Below the pieces are notes generated by a model. It made no database searches, was not told where the DNA came from, and was given only the letters and a program-made list of their open reading frames with translations. Both the position numbers and the translations under genes were made by a program. Of a stretch of 64,000 nt of DNA, positions 26,717-35,380 are shown in pieces. Each line of letters begins with the position of its first letter. Positions within the stretch are counted from its first letter, which is position 1. Location of the stretch: assembly GCF_003852525.1 (NCBI RefSeq), contig NZ_QAJL01000006.1, positions 63,501-127,500 on the forward strand. Reading direction: 5' to 3'. The stretch comes from Pedobacter sp. KBW06. GTDB taxonomy: Bacteria > Bacteroidota > Bacteroidia > Sphingobacteriales > Sphingobacteriaceae.

Positions 26717-27475
26717 CTAATTTTCAAGCAATGGAATAATTTGCTCCCATCCCACTTGTTTGGCCAAATCCAATGCGGTATTTCCTTTACCGGTCTTTAT
26801 ATTTTTATCTGCACCTAATTGCAGCAGCACTTCTACAGAACTCCTGTTCCCTGCTACTGTTTCTCTGTGCAAAATGGTATACCCTACTTCATCGGGATTG
26901 GTCAGTTGATCCGGGTGTTCGCCAATAAACGCAGCCAGCTTATCTTTCATATTGATACTCATAGGATGCTCCACGAGGTTTTCAGGATGCTCTTTTTGCT
27001 CAAAAACAACGGAAACATCGTTATAATCACCAAAGTCTAATCCCCATGCCTGATCGTGTCCTATCCGCTCCTGTTCGTCCATATCAGCTCTTATAACCTG
27101 TATCGTAAATCCTCCATAAGTTTTTCCACCACTGGTAAACAACCAGTCGCTGATCTGATTTAAGGGCACTTCAACAAAATCTCCATTTTTAACATTCGAG
27201 AGTTCGTTCGGGTCATTTGCGAGTGTACCACTAATCACATATCCATCAAACTGCACGTCGTTGATCCACATGTGTTCCACGATAGGTGCACTTTGATCAG
27301 ATACATGCTCCAGAAAAGCGACTTTTACACAAGCGAGATCTAATGCAGGAACGATTCTGCGAAACTCCCAGGAGAGCTCTCTCCAAAAATATTTAAATGT
27401 TTCCTGTGCTTTTTGAAAAGCTTTAACCATTTCAGGATGATCTGCTTCGGAAAAAAAAGTTAGTTTATCGGCCAT
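26717..27475 (-). CDS. DUF2314 protein with C-terminal ankyrin repeats
   Basis: A 252-residue soluble protein. The N-terminal half carries the DUF2314 pattern: AFQKAQETFKYFWRELSWE, RRIVPALDLACVKVAF and VEHMWINDVQFDG. The C-terminal 60 residues contain about two ankyrin repeats (EVGYTILHRETVAGNRSSVE, then LLQLGADKNIKTGKGNTALD). DUF2314 is of unknown function, and ankyrin repeats usually bind proteins. This combination is common in accessory protein sets, sometimes as immunity proteins, but no toxin partner is evident. The gene is monocistronic, with a terminator downstream. Confidence 0.85.
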   Translation of the reverse strand: MADKLTFFSEADHPEMVKAFQKAQETFKYFWRELSWEFRRIVPALDLACVKVAFLEHVSDQSAPIVEHMWINDVQFDGYVISGTLANDPNELSNVKNGDFVEVPLNQISDWLFTSGGKTYGGFTIQVIRADMDEQERIGHDQAWGLDFGDYNDVSVVFEQKEHPENLVEHPMSINMKDKLAAFIGEHPDQLTNPDEVGYTILHRETVAGNRSSVEVLLQLGADKNIKTGKGNTALDLAKQVGWEQIIPLLEN

Positions 27476-27544
27476 AATTAATCTGTTCTTAGTACGCTTT
27501 TATTTATTCTATTGTTAACTGTTAACGAGCAATTTCTTTATTTC

Positions 27545-27877
27545 TTATGTATTGAATCCTGGAATAGAACTCAGAAAAATACAAAGGATTTTAACTGTTC
27601 CTGGATTTCCTTCTTGATTTATATACAATCTTTTCAGGTTCAATTCCTTTTTGATATGCCTTTTAAATTCCGTCATAAACGAAATAAAGACCTCAGATTT
27701 GGTGTTACGGTCCAACCATTTGTTCTTACCTATCGGCTTGATGAAATAATAATTATTAAAATCCTGAAGCTGACTGAAATTGGATTTTGCTTTTTCAAAA
27801 CCTCCACCAATCATAGACGCATCTGTTGAATAGCCGATTTCAATATCATGATATAAATTAGCTATTATTTTTTTCAA
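27545..27877 (-). CDS. Hypothetical protein, no good start codon
   Basis: About 110 codons if translation begins at the TTG (27877-27875). The coding-like character continues upstream to the TAA at 27943-27941 (STKIELLSSELEILKKI), which is the stop of the DUF1062 gene in the same frame. No ATG is present in the open part. It may use a non-ATG start, be a gene that lost its 5' end, or be a former C-terminal extension separated by a stop mutation. A plus-strand frame over the same bases (27512-27829) looks less protein-like. No family is recognised. Confidence 0.4.
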   Translation of the reverse strand: MKKIIANLYHDIEIGYSTDASMIGGGFEKAKSNFSQLQDFNNYYFIKPIGKNKWLDRNTKSEVFISFMTEFKRHIKKELNLKRLYINQEGNPGTVKILCIFLSSIPGFNT

Positions 27878-27940
27878 TATTTCCAGTTCGGAACTTAGTA
27901 GCTCAATCTTTGTACTAAAGGTCCCAAAGAGAAGGTAAAA

Positions 27941-28552
27941 TTATAAATATACCTTCAGCTTTTCGATATTCACAATAACCGTAATTCCATTTTTTACTTT
28001 ACATTTTCTCACCGCACATTCAGGTAAAACAACAATTACACCTGCACTTAACATTTCCTCCAATCGGCTTAGCGAAATATCGAAGCATTTTCTAATGACA
28101 TGAGTCAATTTTAAATCAAGATTGAATCTGGACTTTATTTCAAATTCAACCACATCCGCTTCCATATTCCTGAGCCCCTGGAGATTAATAGGATCATGTA
28201 CAATGTCGTATTCCACATTACTGTAATCGAACTCCATCCTGTTTCTTCGGATCGTATCTGCATCAAATACGTATTTCCATGCCGTTTCTTCATCATTATC
28301 ATTGAATTTCTGGAATAGCGTTTTATCTATTAATCCGGGTTTGGTACGGGACAAGATGGTGATATTAGTACTGGTATCACAGTTCAGGCATCTATAAATC
28401 AACCACACATCAATGTTCTTTTTTTGTGCGTTTAATCTGAACTTATTGCTGCTGTAATAGAGGTTACTATTTCTGCATTTAGGGCATTTTTTCTTATATA
28501 GGGGGGTATCGACAGGCATAACCTGCCAGGTTAATTTCTTAACAACTTGCAT
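27941..28552 (-). CDS. DUF1062 domain protein
   Basis: About 203 residues from the ATG at 28552 (MQVVKKLTWQVMPVDTPLYK), which fits the usual DUF1062 start; a longer frame from 28597 adds an unlikely leader. A zinc-ribbon-like part has CPKC and CLNC pairs (KKKCPKCRNSNLYYSSNKFR, WLIYRCLNCDTSTN). The following NDNDEETAWKYVFDADTIRR is typical of the family. The function is unknown; the cysteine pairs suggest metal binding. Not clearly in an operon with its neighbours. Confidence 0.85.
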   Translation of the reverse strand: MQVVKKLTWQVMPVDTPLYKKKCPKCRNSNLYYSSNKFRLNAQKKNIDVWLIYRCLNCDTSTNITILSRTKPGLIDKTLFQKFNDNDEETAWKYVFDADTIRRNRMEFDYSNVEYDIVHDPINLQGLRNMEADVVEFEIKSRFNLDLKLTHVIRKCFDISLSRLEEMLSAGVIVVLPECAVRKCKVKNGITVIVNIEKLKVYL

Positions 28553-28597
28553 GTTTCTAATCAAAAAATGATTTGACGATAAGCTGTGGAACACCAT

Positions 28598-28856
28598 GCA
28601 AACAGGGCATCACGAGCTGACCATAAATAAATTAAGGGTATAAAAAACCGATTCAGGCAGGAAGCCTGAATGAATAGAAATAATAACCTGCGGTTATAAC
28701 GGTTATTATTAAGCTGCTAAGTTAAAAGGGCGGTTTCTCAAAACACAGTTATTAGTAAGTAATGAAATAAATGTATTACATTTTTTGGAATCAAACCAAA
28801 TTATTTAGAAATCCCTTCCAGGAAATACAGGCCCAGATGATCCATTGTAAAAAAAA
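28598..28856. other. Gene-free stretch with two hairpins
   Basis: No gene is seen between the DUF1062 gene and the terminator of the DUF4136 gene. It contains a hairpin ATTCAGGC/GCCTGAAT (28651-28671), which on the minus strand is followed by a T-run, and a second stem AATAATAACC/GGTTATTATT (28679-28710). These probably act as extra transcription stops or come from a small decayed repeat. Confidence 0.55.
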
Positions 28857-28894
28857 TCCAGTGCTCTAATGGTCTTGACCAATAAAGCACTGGA
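28850..28894 (-). terminator. Nested-stem intrinsic terminator of DUF4136 gene
   Basis: Outer arms TCCAGTGCT and AGCACTGGA with an inner stem TGGTC/GACCA; on the minus strand it ends in eight or more T. It begins about 30 bases after the DUF4136 stop at 28924. Confidence 0.9.
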
Positions 28895-28923
28895 TGTAAA
28901 TATCCCAAGGCGTCAACCCCTTT

Positions 28924-29508
28924 TTAAGCTGGAAACTTCTTGAAAATGTTCGCAATCACATCCGGTAATTGATTAATTGCTTTCTCCGGATTATTTAATT
29001 CTCCTTCGGCCCAACCCCTCCAGATCACCTTTTTACTCCTGCGGTCAATTAAATCGATCATGATACTGCCCTGCTTTACATTTACAGTACGCTGTTCATT
29101 ACCTACATAAACAGGAAAGGGATTACGGTAAGCATAATAATAGAAAGCACGGCCACGATGAACACCTACACGCGGAACATATCTTCCCGGAGGATCATAA
29201 TACACCGGCTCATTATAAGACTTGGTTTCACTGTTGACTACTGCAGTATACCTGACCAGCAGATCCGGCTTCCGGTTATCGAGTTTAAAACCTCTGTTGT
29301 TTAACTCCGTACTCGCAGCTTCCACAATCTTATCCGCCGCGACATCATTGTCATACACACTCGAGGCTTTAGACTTGCCATCTGGCAACCAGGCATAGGT
29401 ACTGTATTCGGAATTTAGCTTTTTATTGCTGACTGAATAATAGTTGTAACTGGAACAGGACGACAATACAGCCACCAGCCCCAATAAGATTAAAATTTGC
29501 TTTTTCAT
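28924..29508 (-). CDS. DUF4136 lipoprotein
   Basis: A 194-residue lipoprotein with signal MKKQILILLGLVAVLSSCSS (lipidated Cys at 18). The mature part shows the DUF4136 pattern: YSTYAWLPDG near the start, DKIVEAASTELNNRGFKLD, then PDLLVRYTAVVNS and a late GSIMIDLIDRRSKKVIWRGW. The family is widespread in Bacteroidota and Proteobacteria and of unknown, probably envelope-associated, function. Monocistronic, with its own terminator. Confidence 0.9.
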   Translation of the reverse strand: MKKQILILLGLVAVLSSCSSYNYYSVSNKKLNSEYSTYAWLPDGKSKASSVYDNDVAADKIVEAASTELNNRGFKLDNRKPDLLVRYTAVVNSETKSYNEPVYYDPPGRYVPRVGVHRGRAFYYYAYRNPFPVYVGNEQRTVNVKQGSIMIDLIDRRSKKVIWRGWAEGELNNPEKAINQLPDVIANIFKKFPA

Positions 29509-29641
29509 TGTTTTTTCTATTTGTGTGAAGTAGAAAAATTCCCATGCTAATTTCTGACCGAATGTTTAGCGGTCGCTCCTACGTATTGGACTATAATGGT
29601 TTGAAAAAGATTAATCAGCATTGAAATTACCATCAAATAAC

Positions 29642-29661
29642 AAACCCGCCTGAGCGGGTTT
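29642..29661. terminator. Short GC-rich hairpin terminator
   Basis: AAACCCGC-CTGA-GCGGGTTT, a perfect 8-base stem located 32 bases after the stop of the siderophore-interacting protein gene on the minus strand. The identical 20 bases occur again at 63221-63240 after the last sigma-factor gene. Confidence 0.85.
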
Positions 29662-29692
29662 AGAAGATCAACAGGGATAAAGACGCAACAAG

Positions 29693-30493
29693 TTAGGAAC
29701 GTCTGTCTTCGGAACGTTCTAAAGAAGATTCATCTTCTGATGCGCCCTTTTTCCAGTAGGAAACCACCGAATAATTGGCAGGTATCCAACCTGGTGTTTC
29801 CTTAAAGTGTTGTCGGACCTTTTTTGCAGTCTCAAATTCACCTGCGAAAAAGAAGAAGCTTTGGTGATTTGCTAAGCTTAAATTCCGAACCAGTTCAAAA
29901 AGCTGACTGCCCATATCAGGTTGCGGATTATAAACCCAGTTAACGCTGGCATTGGCTCTGGAAGACAGCTTTAACTCATCTTCTGGTCCATATACCTCAA
30001 GAATCGCTTTAACCTGTACATGAGTCGGCAATTGCTCCATCATTGTCGCGATGACCGGAATTGCAGTACTGTCTCCTACAAAGAAATACGCTGCTTTCTC
30101 TGGAAAAAGCGGCCTGCCACCGGCTTTCATGGCGATTCCCAGTTTGCTTCCGGCAACCGCCCGGCTTGCCCAGTAAGAGGCCGGACCATGGTCCGCATGA
30201 TCGATGAAATCTATCCATAATTCCTTTTTCGAAAGATCTATACGTCTGGTGGTATACGTTCTTTTTACCGAAGCCGGCTTCCCGCTTACTTCCGCATCAT
30301 CCGGAAACAGAACCTCCTCTGAACCGGCTGCAGGGATAAATATTTTATTATGTGCACCAATCTGTGCCTGAGCAAACTTTTTAACTTGCTGTTCCGTCAT
30401 ATCAAAGATAATGCGGATATAATGTGGGCTGAGGAAGATTTTTTCCTTTACGCTGAACACGGAGCGTATTCCCTTTTTCTTTACTATTTCCAT
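29693..30493 (-). CDS. Siderophore-interacting protein (ferric-siderophore reductase, SIP family)
   Basis: A 266-residue flavin-reductase-like protein. FAD-binding features include HNKIFIPA and KRTYTTRRID; DHADHGPASYWA is the family-specific stretch, and YFFVGDSTAIPVIATMME starts the SIP C-terminal domain, with FFFAGEFETAKKVRQHF later. These proteins release iron from imported siderophores by reducing it with NAD(P)H, in the cytoplasm. It is the last gene of a run AraC regulator, MFS transporter, SIP (36 bases from the MFS gene), followed by a terminator. No siderophore biosynthesis genes are present, so it probably serves iron uptake or a xenosiderophore. Confidence 0.92.
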   Translation of the reverse strand: MEIVKKKGIRSVFSVKEKIFLSPHYIRIIFDMTEQQVKKFAQAQIGAHNKIFIPAAGSEEVLFPDDAEVSGKPASVKRTYTTRRIDLSKKELWIDFIDHADHGPASYWASRAVAGSKLGIAMKAGGRPLFPEKAAYFFVGDSTAIPVIATMMEQLPTHVQVKAILEVYGPEDELKLSSRANASVNWVYNPQPDMGSQLFELVRNLSLANHQSFFFFAGEFETAKKVRQHFKETPGWIPANYSVVSYWKKGASEDESSLERSEDRRS

Positions 30494-30529
30494 AATGAAT
30501 TTTTACAGGTTTCTTAGACAAACCAGGGT

Positions 30530-31756
30530 TTACTTATTTTTATTTGAAAACACGATGTATAACGCAAGCAGGCAGCTAATGGCGCCAAATAAATAAATCG
30601 CCTGATAACTGAACCAACCTGCGATGAGTCCTGCAATCGGCCCTGCAAGTGCCAAAGAGAGGTCAAAAAACGCGGCATAACCTGCTAAGGCTGTTCCTCT
30701 CATCTGCGGTGCTACCTTTTTAATCGCCAGTACGCCGAGTGCAGGAAAGATGAGTGAGAACCCAACACCGGTAAGTGCACATCCCACAAGTGCCATTGTT
30801 TCTGTTAATGATAAACAGATCAGAAGCTGGCCTGCAGCCTCGATGAGCAGGGATACGAGGGCAACCTTATATCCGCCAAACTTGTCAGGGTAAGAAGAGA
30901 AAAAGACCCTGGTCAAAATGTAAGACATCCCGAATATTACAAAAGCCATGGATGGATTACCCCAGTTTTTTGCAGCAAATAACAAGGAGATGAAGGAAGA
31001 GATACAGGCAAATCCAATAGAGGAAAAAGCCAGCCCGAGCCCTTGTCCGGCGATGAGACCAATCACTTTGTAAAATGGAGTCCTGACATGCGAGGCATCC
31101 ACCGGCAAAGTTGGAAGCTGAATGGTAGAAAGCCAGCTGATTACAGAGAGTACAATTAGCGTAAAAAACACCGAAGAAATGCCAAAAGAGCTCTTCATCC
31201 AGATGGCCATGGGCGCACCTATTGCTATTCCGGCATACATGGCAATCCCGTTCCAGGTCATCACCTTGCCCGATTTCTGGGTGCCAACCAATCCGATTCC
31301 CCATGTTAGTGCACTCGTAATGGATAAACTTTCTGCGATCCCATGAACAACCCTCGCGAGTATAATCAATCCTAAAGCGACCAAAGCCAGCTGACTAAAA
31401 AATCCCGAGATCAGATAGATGACACCGGATAAGATGATCAGCAGTATACCAATTTTGCTGCTCAGCTTTGGACCTTTAGTGTCGGTAAGTTTGCCTGCAT
31501 ATGCCCTCGTTAATAAAGTAGATAAAAATTGTATCCCAATCACTACCCCTACCAGGAGACTGCTAAATTTCAATTCGTTTTTCACTAAGCCGGGAAGTAT
31601 CCCCAAGGTCATACCTATAGTAAGATATATCGCAAAAACCGAAAAGATAATTGGTATGATTATTTTTTGAAAGCTTTTTTCGGCCTCAATAGTGATGTGG
31701 TTGTTCTGGGTTGGAGTGCCCTCGATAACCAAAGTAATGTTATTTGTTTCTTTCAT
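30530..31756 (-). CDS. Major facilitator superfamily transporter
   Basis: A 408-residue protein with about twelve membrane spans. The loop between spans 2 and 3 reads RAYAGKLTDTKGPK, the D-x-x-G motif A region of MFS exporters; RVVHGIAESLSITSALTWGI is in span 4 or 5. Sequence style is that of the YhhS/arabinose-exporter-like group. It sits between an AraC-family regulator (94 bases upstream) and the siderophore-interacting protein gene, so it may export or import an iron chelator. That link is contextual only. Confidence 0.9.
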   Translation of the reverse strand: MKETNNITLVIEGTPTQNNHITIEAEKSFQKIIIPIIFSVFAIYLTIGMTLGILPGLVKNELKFSSLLVGVVIGIQFLSTLLTRAYAGKLTDTKGPKLSSKIGILLIILSGVIYLISGFFSQLALVALGLIILARVVHGIAESLSITSALTWGIGLVGTQKSGKVMTWNGIAMYAGIAIGAPMAIWMKSSFGISSVFFTLIVLSVISWLSTIQLPTLPVDASHVRTPFYKVIGLIAGQGLGLAFSSIGFACISSFISLLFAAKNWGNPSMAFVIFGMSYILTRVFFSSYPDKFGGYKVALVSLLIEAAGQLLICLSLTETMALVGCALTGVGFSLIFPALGVLAIKKVAPQMRGTALAGYAAFFDLSLALAGPIAGLIAGWFSYQAIYLFGAISCLLALYIVFSNKNK

Positions 31757-31850
31757 TTTGTAACGTATGTTATGAATTATTATACGGCTACAAAATTAAG
31801 GGGCCGGCCATCCTCAAAAGATAGTCAGACAAGGGTTATGATTGGACAAA

Positions 31851-32684
31851 TCACGGTTTTATACTCCGAAAGGTCAGCGCAGTCATCCCTACGTGTTTCT
31901 TAAAAAAGCGGGAAAAATAGGCATGATCCTCGTATCCCAGCGCATAAGCGATCTGTTTTACATCAATCGTTGTATAATACAACATGCGTTTGGCTTCCAG
32001 AATAATCTCCTGGCTGATCCAGTAACTTGCAGGGAACCCGGTAATTTCCTTCGTGATTTCATTCAGGTAAAGCGGACTAAGATGGAGCAATTCCGCATAC
32101 TCTTTGACCTGTTTCAATTCGCTATACTTTTCCGCTACCAGTTTTTTAAACCGGATCACCGTATTATATTTTTGTCCTCCGATCACATGGCTAACCTGTT
32201 GGGACTTGAGGATGCTGGAGGCGATCAATGAGGTCAGGCTGTCTGTAAGCGAACTGATCAATTTTTCCCGCAGTGGCATTAAAGCATTACCGACTACCTC
32301 CTCCAGTAAAGGCACAAGTTTAAATACCGCATCGTCTTCCTGAACTGTAGCGATTTGGCCGGCATTAAAATAGGCACTGAAGATGTCCCTGCTCTGAACA
32401 GAAAGCAAACTCGTGTCTGCAAACATCAACCAGCCCTGAGCATCTTCATAACTCAGGTAACGATGCACCTGACCGGGAGCAACGAAACATAGCGAAGCGC
32501 CGGATATGGCCACTTCCTTAAAATCCACTTCCAGCAACATAAAACCGGTTTGCTGAATGATGAACATGTAATGGTCGTCCCTATGTGGCATTTGGTAAGG
32601 TTCGATATTATTGCTGATCGGATGGATTTCTATACCATTCTCTTCCAGTTCGGCTACATGTATGGGGATGGCTTGTTTTTTCAT
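31851..32684 (-). CDS. AraC-family transcriptional regulator
   Basis: A 277-residue protein with an N-terminal cupin-like sensor domain (HRDDHYMFIIQQTGFMLLEV, LCFVAPGQVHRYL) and a C-terminal double helix-turn-helix. The second HTH has IDVKQIAYALGYEDHAYFSR and FFKKHVGMTALTFR, which is the AraC hallmark. It is the likely local regulator of the MFS and siderophore-interacting protein genes just downstream on the same strand. The ligand is unknown. Confidence 0.93.
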   Translation of the reverse strand: MKKQAIPIHVAELEENGIEIHPISNNIEPYQMPHRDDHYMFIIQQTGFMLLEVDFKEVAISGASLCFVAPGQVHRYLSYEDAQGWLMFADTSLLSVQSRDIFSAYFNAGQIATVQEDDAVFKLVPLLEEVVGNALMPLREKLISSLTDSLTSLIASSILKSQQVSHVIGGQKYNTVIRFKKLVAEKYSELKQVKEYAELLHLSPLYLNEITKEITGFPASYWISQEIILEAKRMLYYTTIDVKQIAYALGYEDHAYFSRFFKKHVGMTALTFRSIKP

Positions 32685-32815
32685 ATTTAATCCCTCTAAA
32701 GTAGAAAAATCTTTAATTATCGCCTTTAGGCTGATGTTAATTTTTCATCACTCATTAAGTTTTCATTAACACAATGATAATTTATCGTTAAATTAACATT
32801 TCCTAATTTCGAAAC

Positions 32816-33028
32816 ATGCAAATAGCAACGTATGTAATCTATGAACTATTGATCAGAATGCAGGAATTAAACCCCGAGATTGGCGACTTTGTCTCCTGTA
32901 AAAGAACAGAAAACGGGATTCTTGTACAGACAACCTCAACACCAATTGTTATACCCGAAATCATCTACCAACAACAGTTTGAAGACCCTGCCAGCATTTC
33001 TACCATCGAACTGTTATCGCTCATTTAA
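32816..33028 (+). CDS. Small hypothetical protein
   Basis: A 70-codon frame beginning MQIATYVIYELLIRMQELNP with an acidic, soluble composition. It is transcribed away from the AraC regulator out of a 130-base AT-rich intergenic region that would suit divergent promoters. No family or motif is seen and no partner gene follows on the same strand. It may be real; I place it slightly below even odds. Confidence 0.35.
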   Translation: MQIATYVIYELLIRMQELNPEIGDFVSCKRTENGILVQTTSTPIVIPEIIYQQQFEDPASISTIELLSLI

Positions 33029-33102
33029 CTGCCCTGAAACGCAAAAGCCCCACTTACCTGACGCCTGGCAAATGAGACTTCTGATCAGATAAAAGACAGC
33101 CA

Positions 33103-33816
33103 TTAGCTGGCAGATAATGCTGCTGCCGCTTCTGCAATTACCGCAGTTACCTGTTCTGGTTGCGACATAAAGATCACGTGGCTGCCTTTTACTTCGGTAA
33201 CCTTTGTATTGGAGCGTTTGTACATCTCATGTTGAATCTCCGGAGCAATACTTTTGTCTTCTGTGGCGATCAGGCCGTAAGCAGGTTTATCTCTCCAGGC
33301 TGCATGGGTAATCGGTGTGACAAATCCTTTGGCATAAAAGGCACCTTGTGAAGCGTACATGAAATCGGCTTCTTCTTTGCTGATGTCACCGCAAAAGCCT
33401 TGGTGGTATTTTTCCTGATCATAATAAACGATCCCTTTGTCGTCCGGAGGCAATACTCCGTTTTCCGGCGCAGGAGGAGCAGTCTGAAGCCACTGCAAGG
33501 CCGATTCTCCATTATCCGGCTGAAAAGCCGCAATGTACACCAGGGCTGCTACTTTAGGGTGATTTCCTGCCTCTGTAATCACAGCTCCACCCCAGGAGTG
33601 TCCTGCCAGAATTACCGGGCCATCTTGTTTATCTAAAACAACCTGTGTTGCTTTTACATCATCCTCCAATGAGGTCAAAGGGTTTTGTACAACGGTTACC
33701 TGATATCCCTTTTTTGTGAGCTCGGTATACAATGCTTTATATCCTGAACCGTCCGCAAAGGCTCCATGTACCAATACCACATTTTTTACTGCTTGTTTTG
33801 TTGCTTGATTTTCCAT
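33103..33816 (-). CDS. Cytoplasmic alpha/beta hydrolase (copy A)
   Basis: A 237-residue alpha/beta hydrolase without a signal peptide. The oxyanion region VLVHGAFADGSGY is followed by GHSWGG with nucleophile S74, and the catalytic histidine is probably in KGSHVIFMSQPE near the C-terminus. It is a close paralogue of the exported hydrolase at 38675-39469: they differ by only scattered substitutions over about 220 residues. Members are annotated as esterases or salicylate-esterase-like proteins, but the substrate is unknown. A promoter match lies 40 bases upstream. Confidence 0.93.
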   Translation of the reverse strand: MENQATKQAVKNVVLVHGAFADGSGYKALYTELTKKGYQVTVVQNPLTSLEDDVKATQVVLDKQDGPVILAGHSWGGAVITEAGNHPKVAALVYIAAFQPDNGESALQWLQTAPPAPENGVLPPDDKGIVYYDQEKYHQGFCGDISKEEADFMYASQGAFYAKGFVTPITHAAWRDKPAYGLIATEDKSIAPEIQHEMYKRSNTKVTEVKGSHVIFMSQPEQVTAVIAEAAAALSAS

Positions 33817-33855
33817 TTTGTTGGTTGTTTAAGTTTCCAATCTAATTGATTGAAA

Positions 33856-33885
33856 CAAAGATACATGGACTATACAAGCCGGCAA
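33856..33885 (-). promoter_or_regulatory. Bacteroidota-type promoter of hydrolase copy A
   Basis: On the minus strand TTG (33885-33883) is followed after exactly 19 bases by TATCTTTG (33863-33856), a match to the TTG-N19-TAnnTTTG promoter of Bacteroidota. The -7 element lies 40 bases before the start codon. Confidence 0.6.
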
Positions 33886-34036
33886 TTATAGGGATTTCCC
33901 TTCTGCTTGTAATTATTTCCCCCTTGATCAGGAACCTTCTGTTTTGCCGTTTTTTACAACCACAAAACTGGAAAATAGCCGGGCGTTTTAAGTTGTGATA
34001 ATCTTAAATTTCTAATATATTTATATACCGAATCCT

Positions 34037-34621
34037 ATGTACAACGCTTTAAGAAATTTTATAAACAGTAAGACTGGTTCTGAAATCGATGATTCAGAAT
34101 TCCAATTTGTCGAGGCTGCCTTTACTCCAAGAGTGATCAAAAAGAAACAGTTTCTTTCTCATGAAGGCAGTATTTGCCAATACATGGCATTTATAGTCAA
34201 AGGAGCTATGCGGCAATATGTCATTGATGATCGTGGTGTGGAGCATATCGTTCGGTTCGGAATCGAAAACTGGTGGATAAGCGACCGGGAAAGTTTCAGT
34301 ATGCTGACCCCTTCAAAATATAATATCGATGCTTTTGAAGACACGGAGCTCCTGGTGACGACTAAGGAAAAGATCACCCTCTTGAAAGACCAGTCGCCAC
34401 TTTTTTTTAAAATGGCGCATGTGCTGGATGAAAACAATTTTATAGCCGCTCAAAACAGAATTGAAGCAAATATCAGTTTTACTGCAGAAGAAAAGTTCCA
34501 GCAACTGATGAAGTTGTACCCTGAGTTTGTACGCCGTTTTCCGCAAAACATGCTGGCTTCTTACCTCGGACTCACACCGGAAACACTCAGCCGGATCAGA
34601 AAGCAAATGCTGTTTCGATAA
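34037..34621 (+). CDS. Crp/Fnr-family transcriptional regulator
   Basis: A 194-residue protein with an N-terminal cyclic-nucleotide-binding-like domain (EGSICQYMAFIVKGAMRQYV) and a short C-terminal HTH. The recognition helix reads LTPETLSRIRK, giving E182, S185, R186: the E-x-x-S-R set that in E. coli FNR reads TTGAT half-sites. There is only one cysteine (near residue 48), so an FNR-like iron-sulfur cluster is not possible. Two exact and one near-exact TTGAT-N4-ATCAA boxes lie within 2.4 kb downstream, so this protein may control the pirin and F420-reductase-like genes and the SnoaL/isochorismatase pair. The ligand is not known. Confidence 0.92.
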   Translation: MYNALRNFINSKTGSEIDDSEFQFVEAAFTPRVIKKKQFLSHEGSICQYMAFIVKGAMRQYVIDDRGVEHIVRFGIENWWISDRESFSMLTPSKYNIDAFEDTELLVTTKEKITLLKDQSPLFFKMAHVLDENNFIAAQNRIEANISFTAEEKFQQLMKLYPEFVRRFPQNMLASYLGLTPETLSRIRKQMLFR

Positions 34622-34623
34622 GA

Positions 34624-34713
34624 TCACAGGATACAATTGATGCCCAAAGGCGCTCCAGCGGGCAACATTGGGCCGCCGGTGATGATGGCTACCTTGTTTT
34701 TCAACCTTTTCAT
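34624..34713 (-). pseudogene. Remnant of a short-chain dehydrogenase gene
   Basis: The ATG directly follows the stop of the F420-reductase-like gene (TAA-ATG), giving MKRLKNKVAIITGG, the standard N-terminus of SDR enzymes (Rossmann strand and TGG). After 14 residues it continues GPMLPAGAPLGINCIL and stops, lacking the G-x-x-x-G-x-G and everything else. It looks like an internal deletion that left 29 codons. It was probably the second gene of an operon with the NADP-binding protein. Confidence 0.6.
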
Positions 34714-35319
34714 TTATCCGATTTTTACGAGATTCAGCGTAGCCAGTGCGCCTTTAGCTTGCTGAAATTTGCTGCCAACGGCTAAAGAACCCAGGTCAAC
34801 AGGCGCAAAACCGATTGCGCTGATCGCTTGTGAAACAACGGCTTTAGCTTCGGAATCATCACCTGAGACAAACAATACCCGGTTGCCATTTCCTACCTGC
34901 GGATCCTGTTCAAGTATTTTAAAGAAAATGGTATTAAAGGCTTTTACCAGACGTGCGCCAGACAAGTGTTGCTGAACAACTTCAGTTGAGGCAAGACCAT
35001 CCAGATCAGCGACCTGAAAGTCCGGCGCGTAAGTGATAAAATGATTGGTCGCATCAATAACGATACGTCCATTCCAGTCGGTAAGGTCAGAAAGACCGGG
35101 TACCTCCGACCATGGTAGGGCCAGAATTACAATGTCCGCCTCTGCAGCTTCTACAGGTCTTACCGCTCTTGCCCCCTGACCTAAAAAAGCAATGGTTTCA
35201 GCCAATGATTCCGGATCCTGGCTATTGCTGATCAATACCGGAAAACCTGCTTTGACAAAATGCCCGGCAACTGTTTTTCCTATGTTACCTGCTCCTATTA
35301 TTCCAATTGAATTTTTCAT
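34714..35319 (-). CDS. NADP-dependent F420 reductase-like protein
   Basis: A 201-residue Rossmann-fold protein. IGIIGAGNIGKTVAGHFVKA is the dinucleotide-binding motif, followed by VLISNSQDPESLAE, and DIVILALPWSEVPGL and VIDATNHF are typical of the NPD/F420-reductase family. In organisms without F420, like Bacteroidota, these proteins are thought to act on other substrates with NADP. It is divergent from the pirin gene; the 180-base gap between them holds two Fnr-type boxes. An SDR remnant abuts its 3' end. Confidence 0.9.
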   Translation of the reverse strand: MKNSIGIIGAGNIGKTVAGHFVKAGFPVLISNSQDPESLAETIAFLGQGARAVRPVEAAEADIVILALPWSEVPGLSDLTDWNGRIVIDATNHFITYAPDFQVADLDGLASTEVVQQHLSGARLVKAFNTIFFKILEQDPQVGNGNRVLFVSGDDSEAKAVVSQAISAIGFAPVDLGSLAVGSKFQQAKGALATLNLVKIG

Positions 35320-35380
35320 AATGTTATCTTTTTAATGGTTTTGAATAAGTCAAAGTTAGGGCGAGGCGGGGCTTTTCTAC

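Noticed and set aside
27512..27829. Plus-strand 105-codon frame
   Set aside because: The opposite strand has the more protein-like sequence, continuing beyond the frame; this one is likely its shadow.
29642..29661. Repeated 20-base hairpin (also at 63221) as a mobile element or CRISPR-like repeat
   Set aside because: Each copy follows a gene end and has terminator form; two copies 33 kb apart are simply similar terminators.
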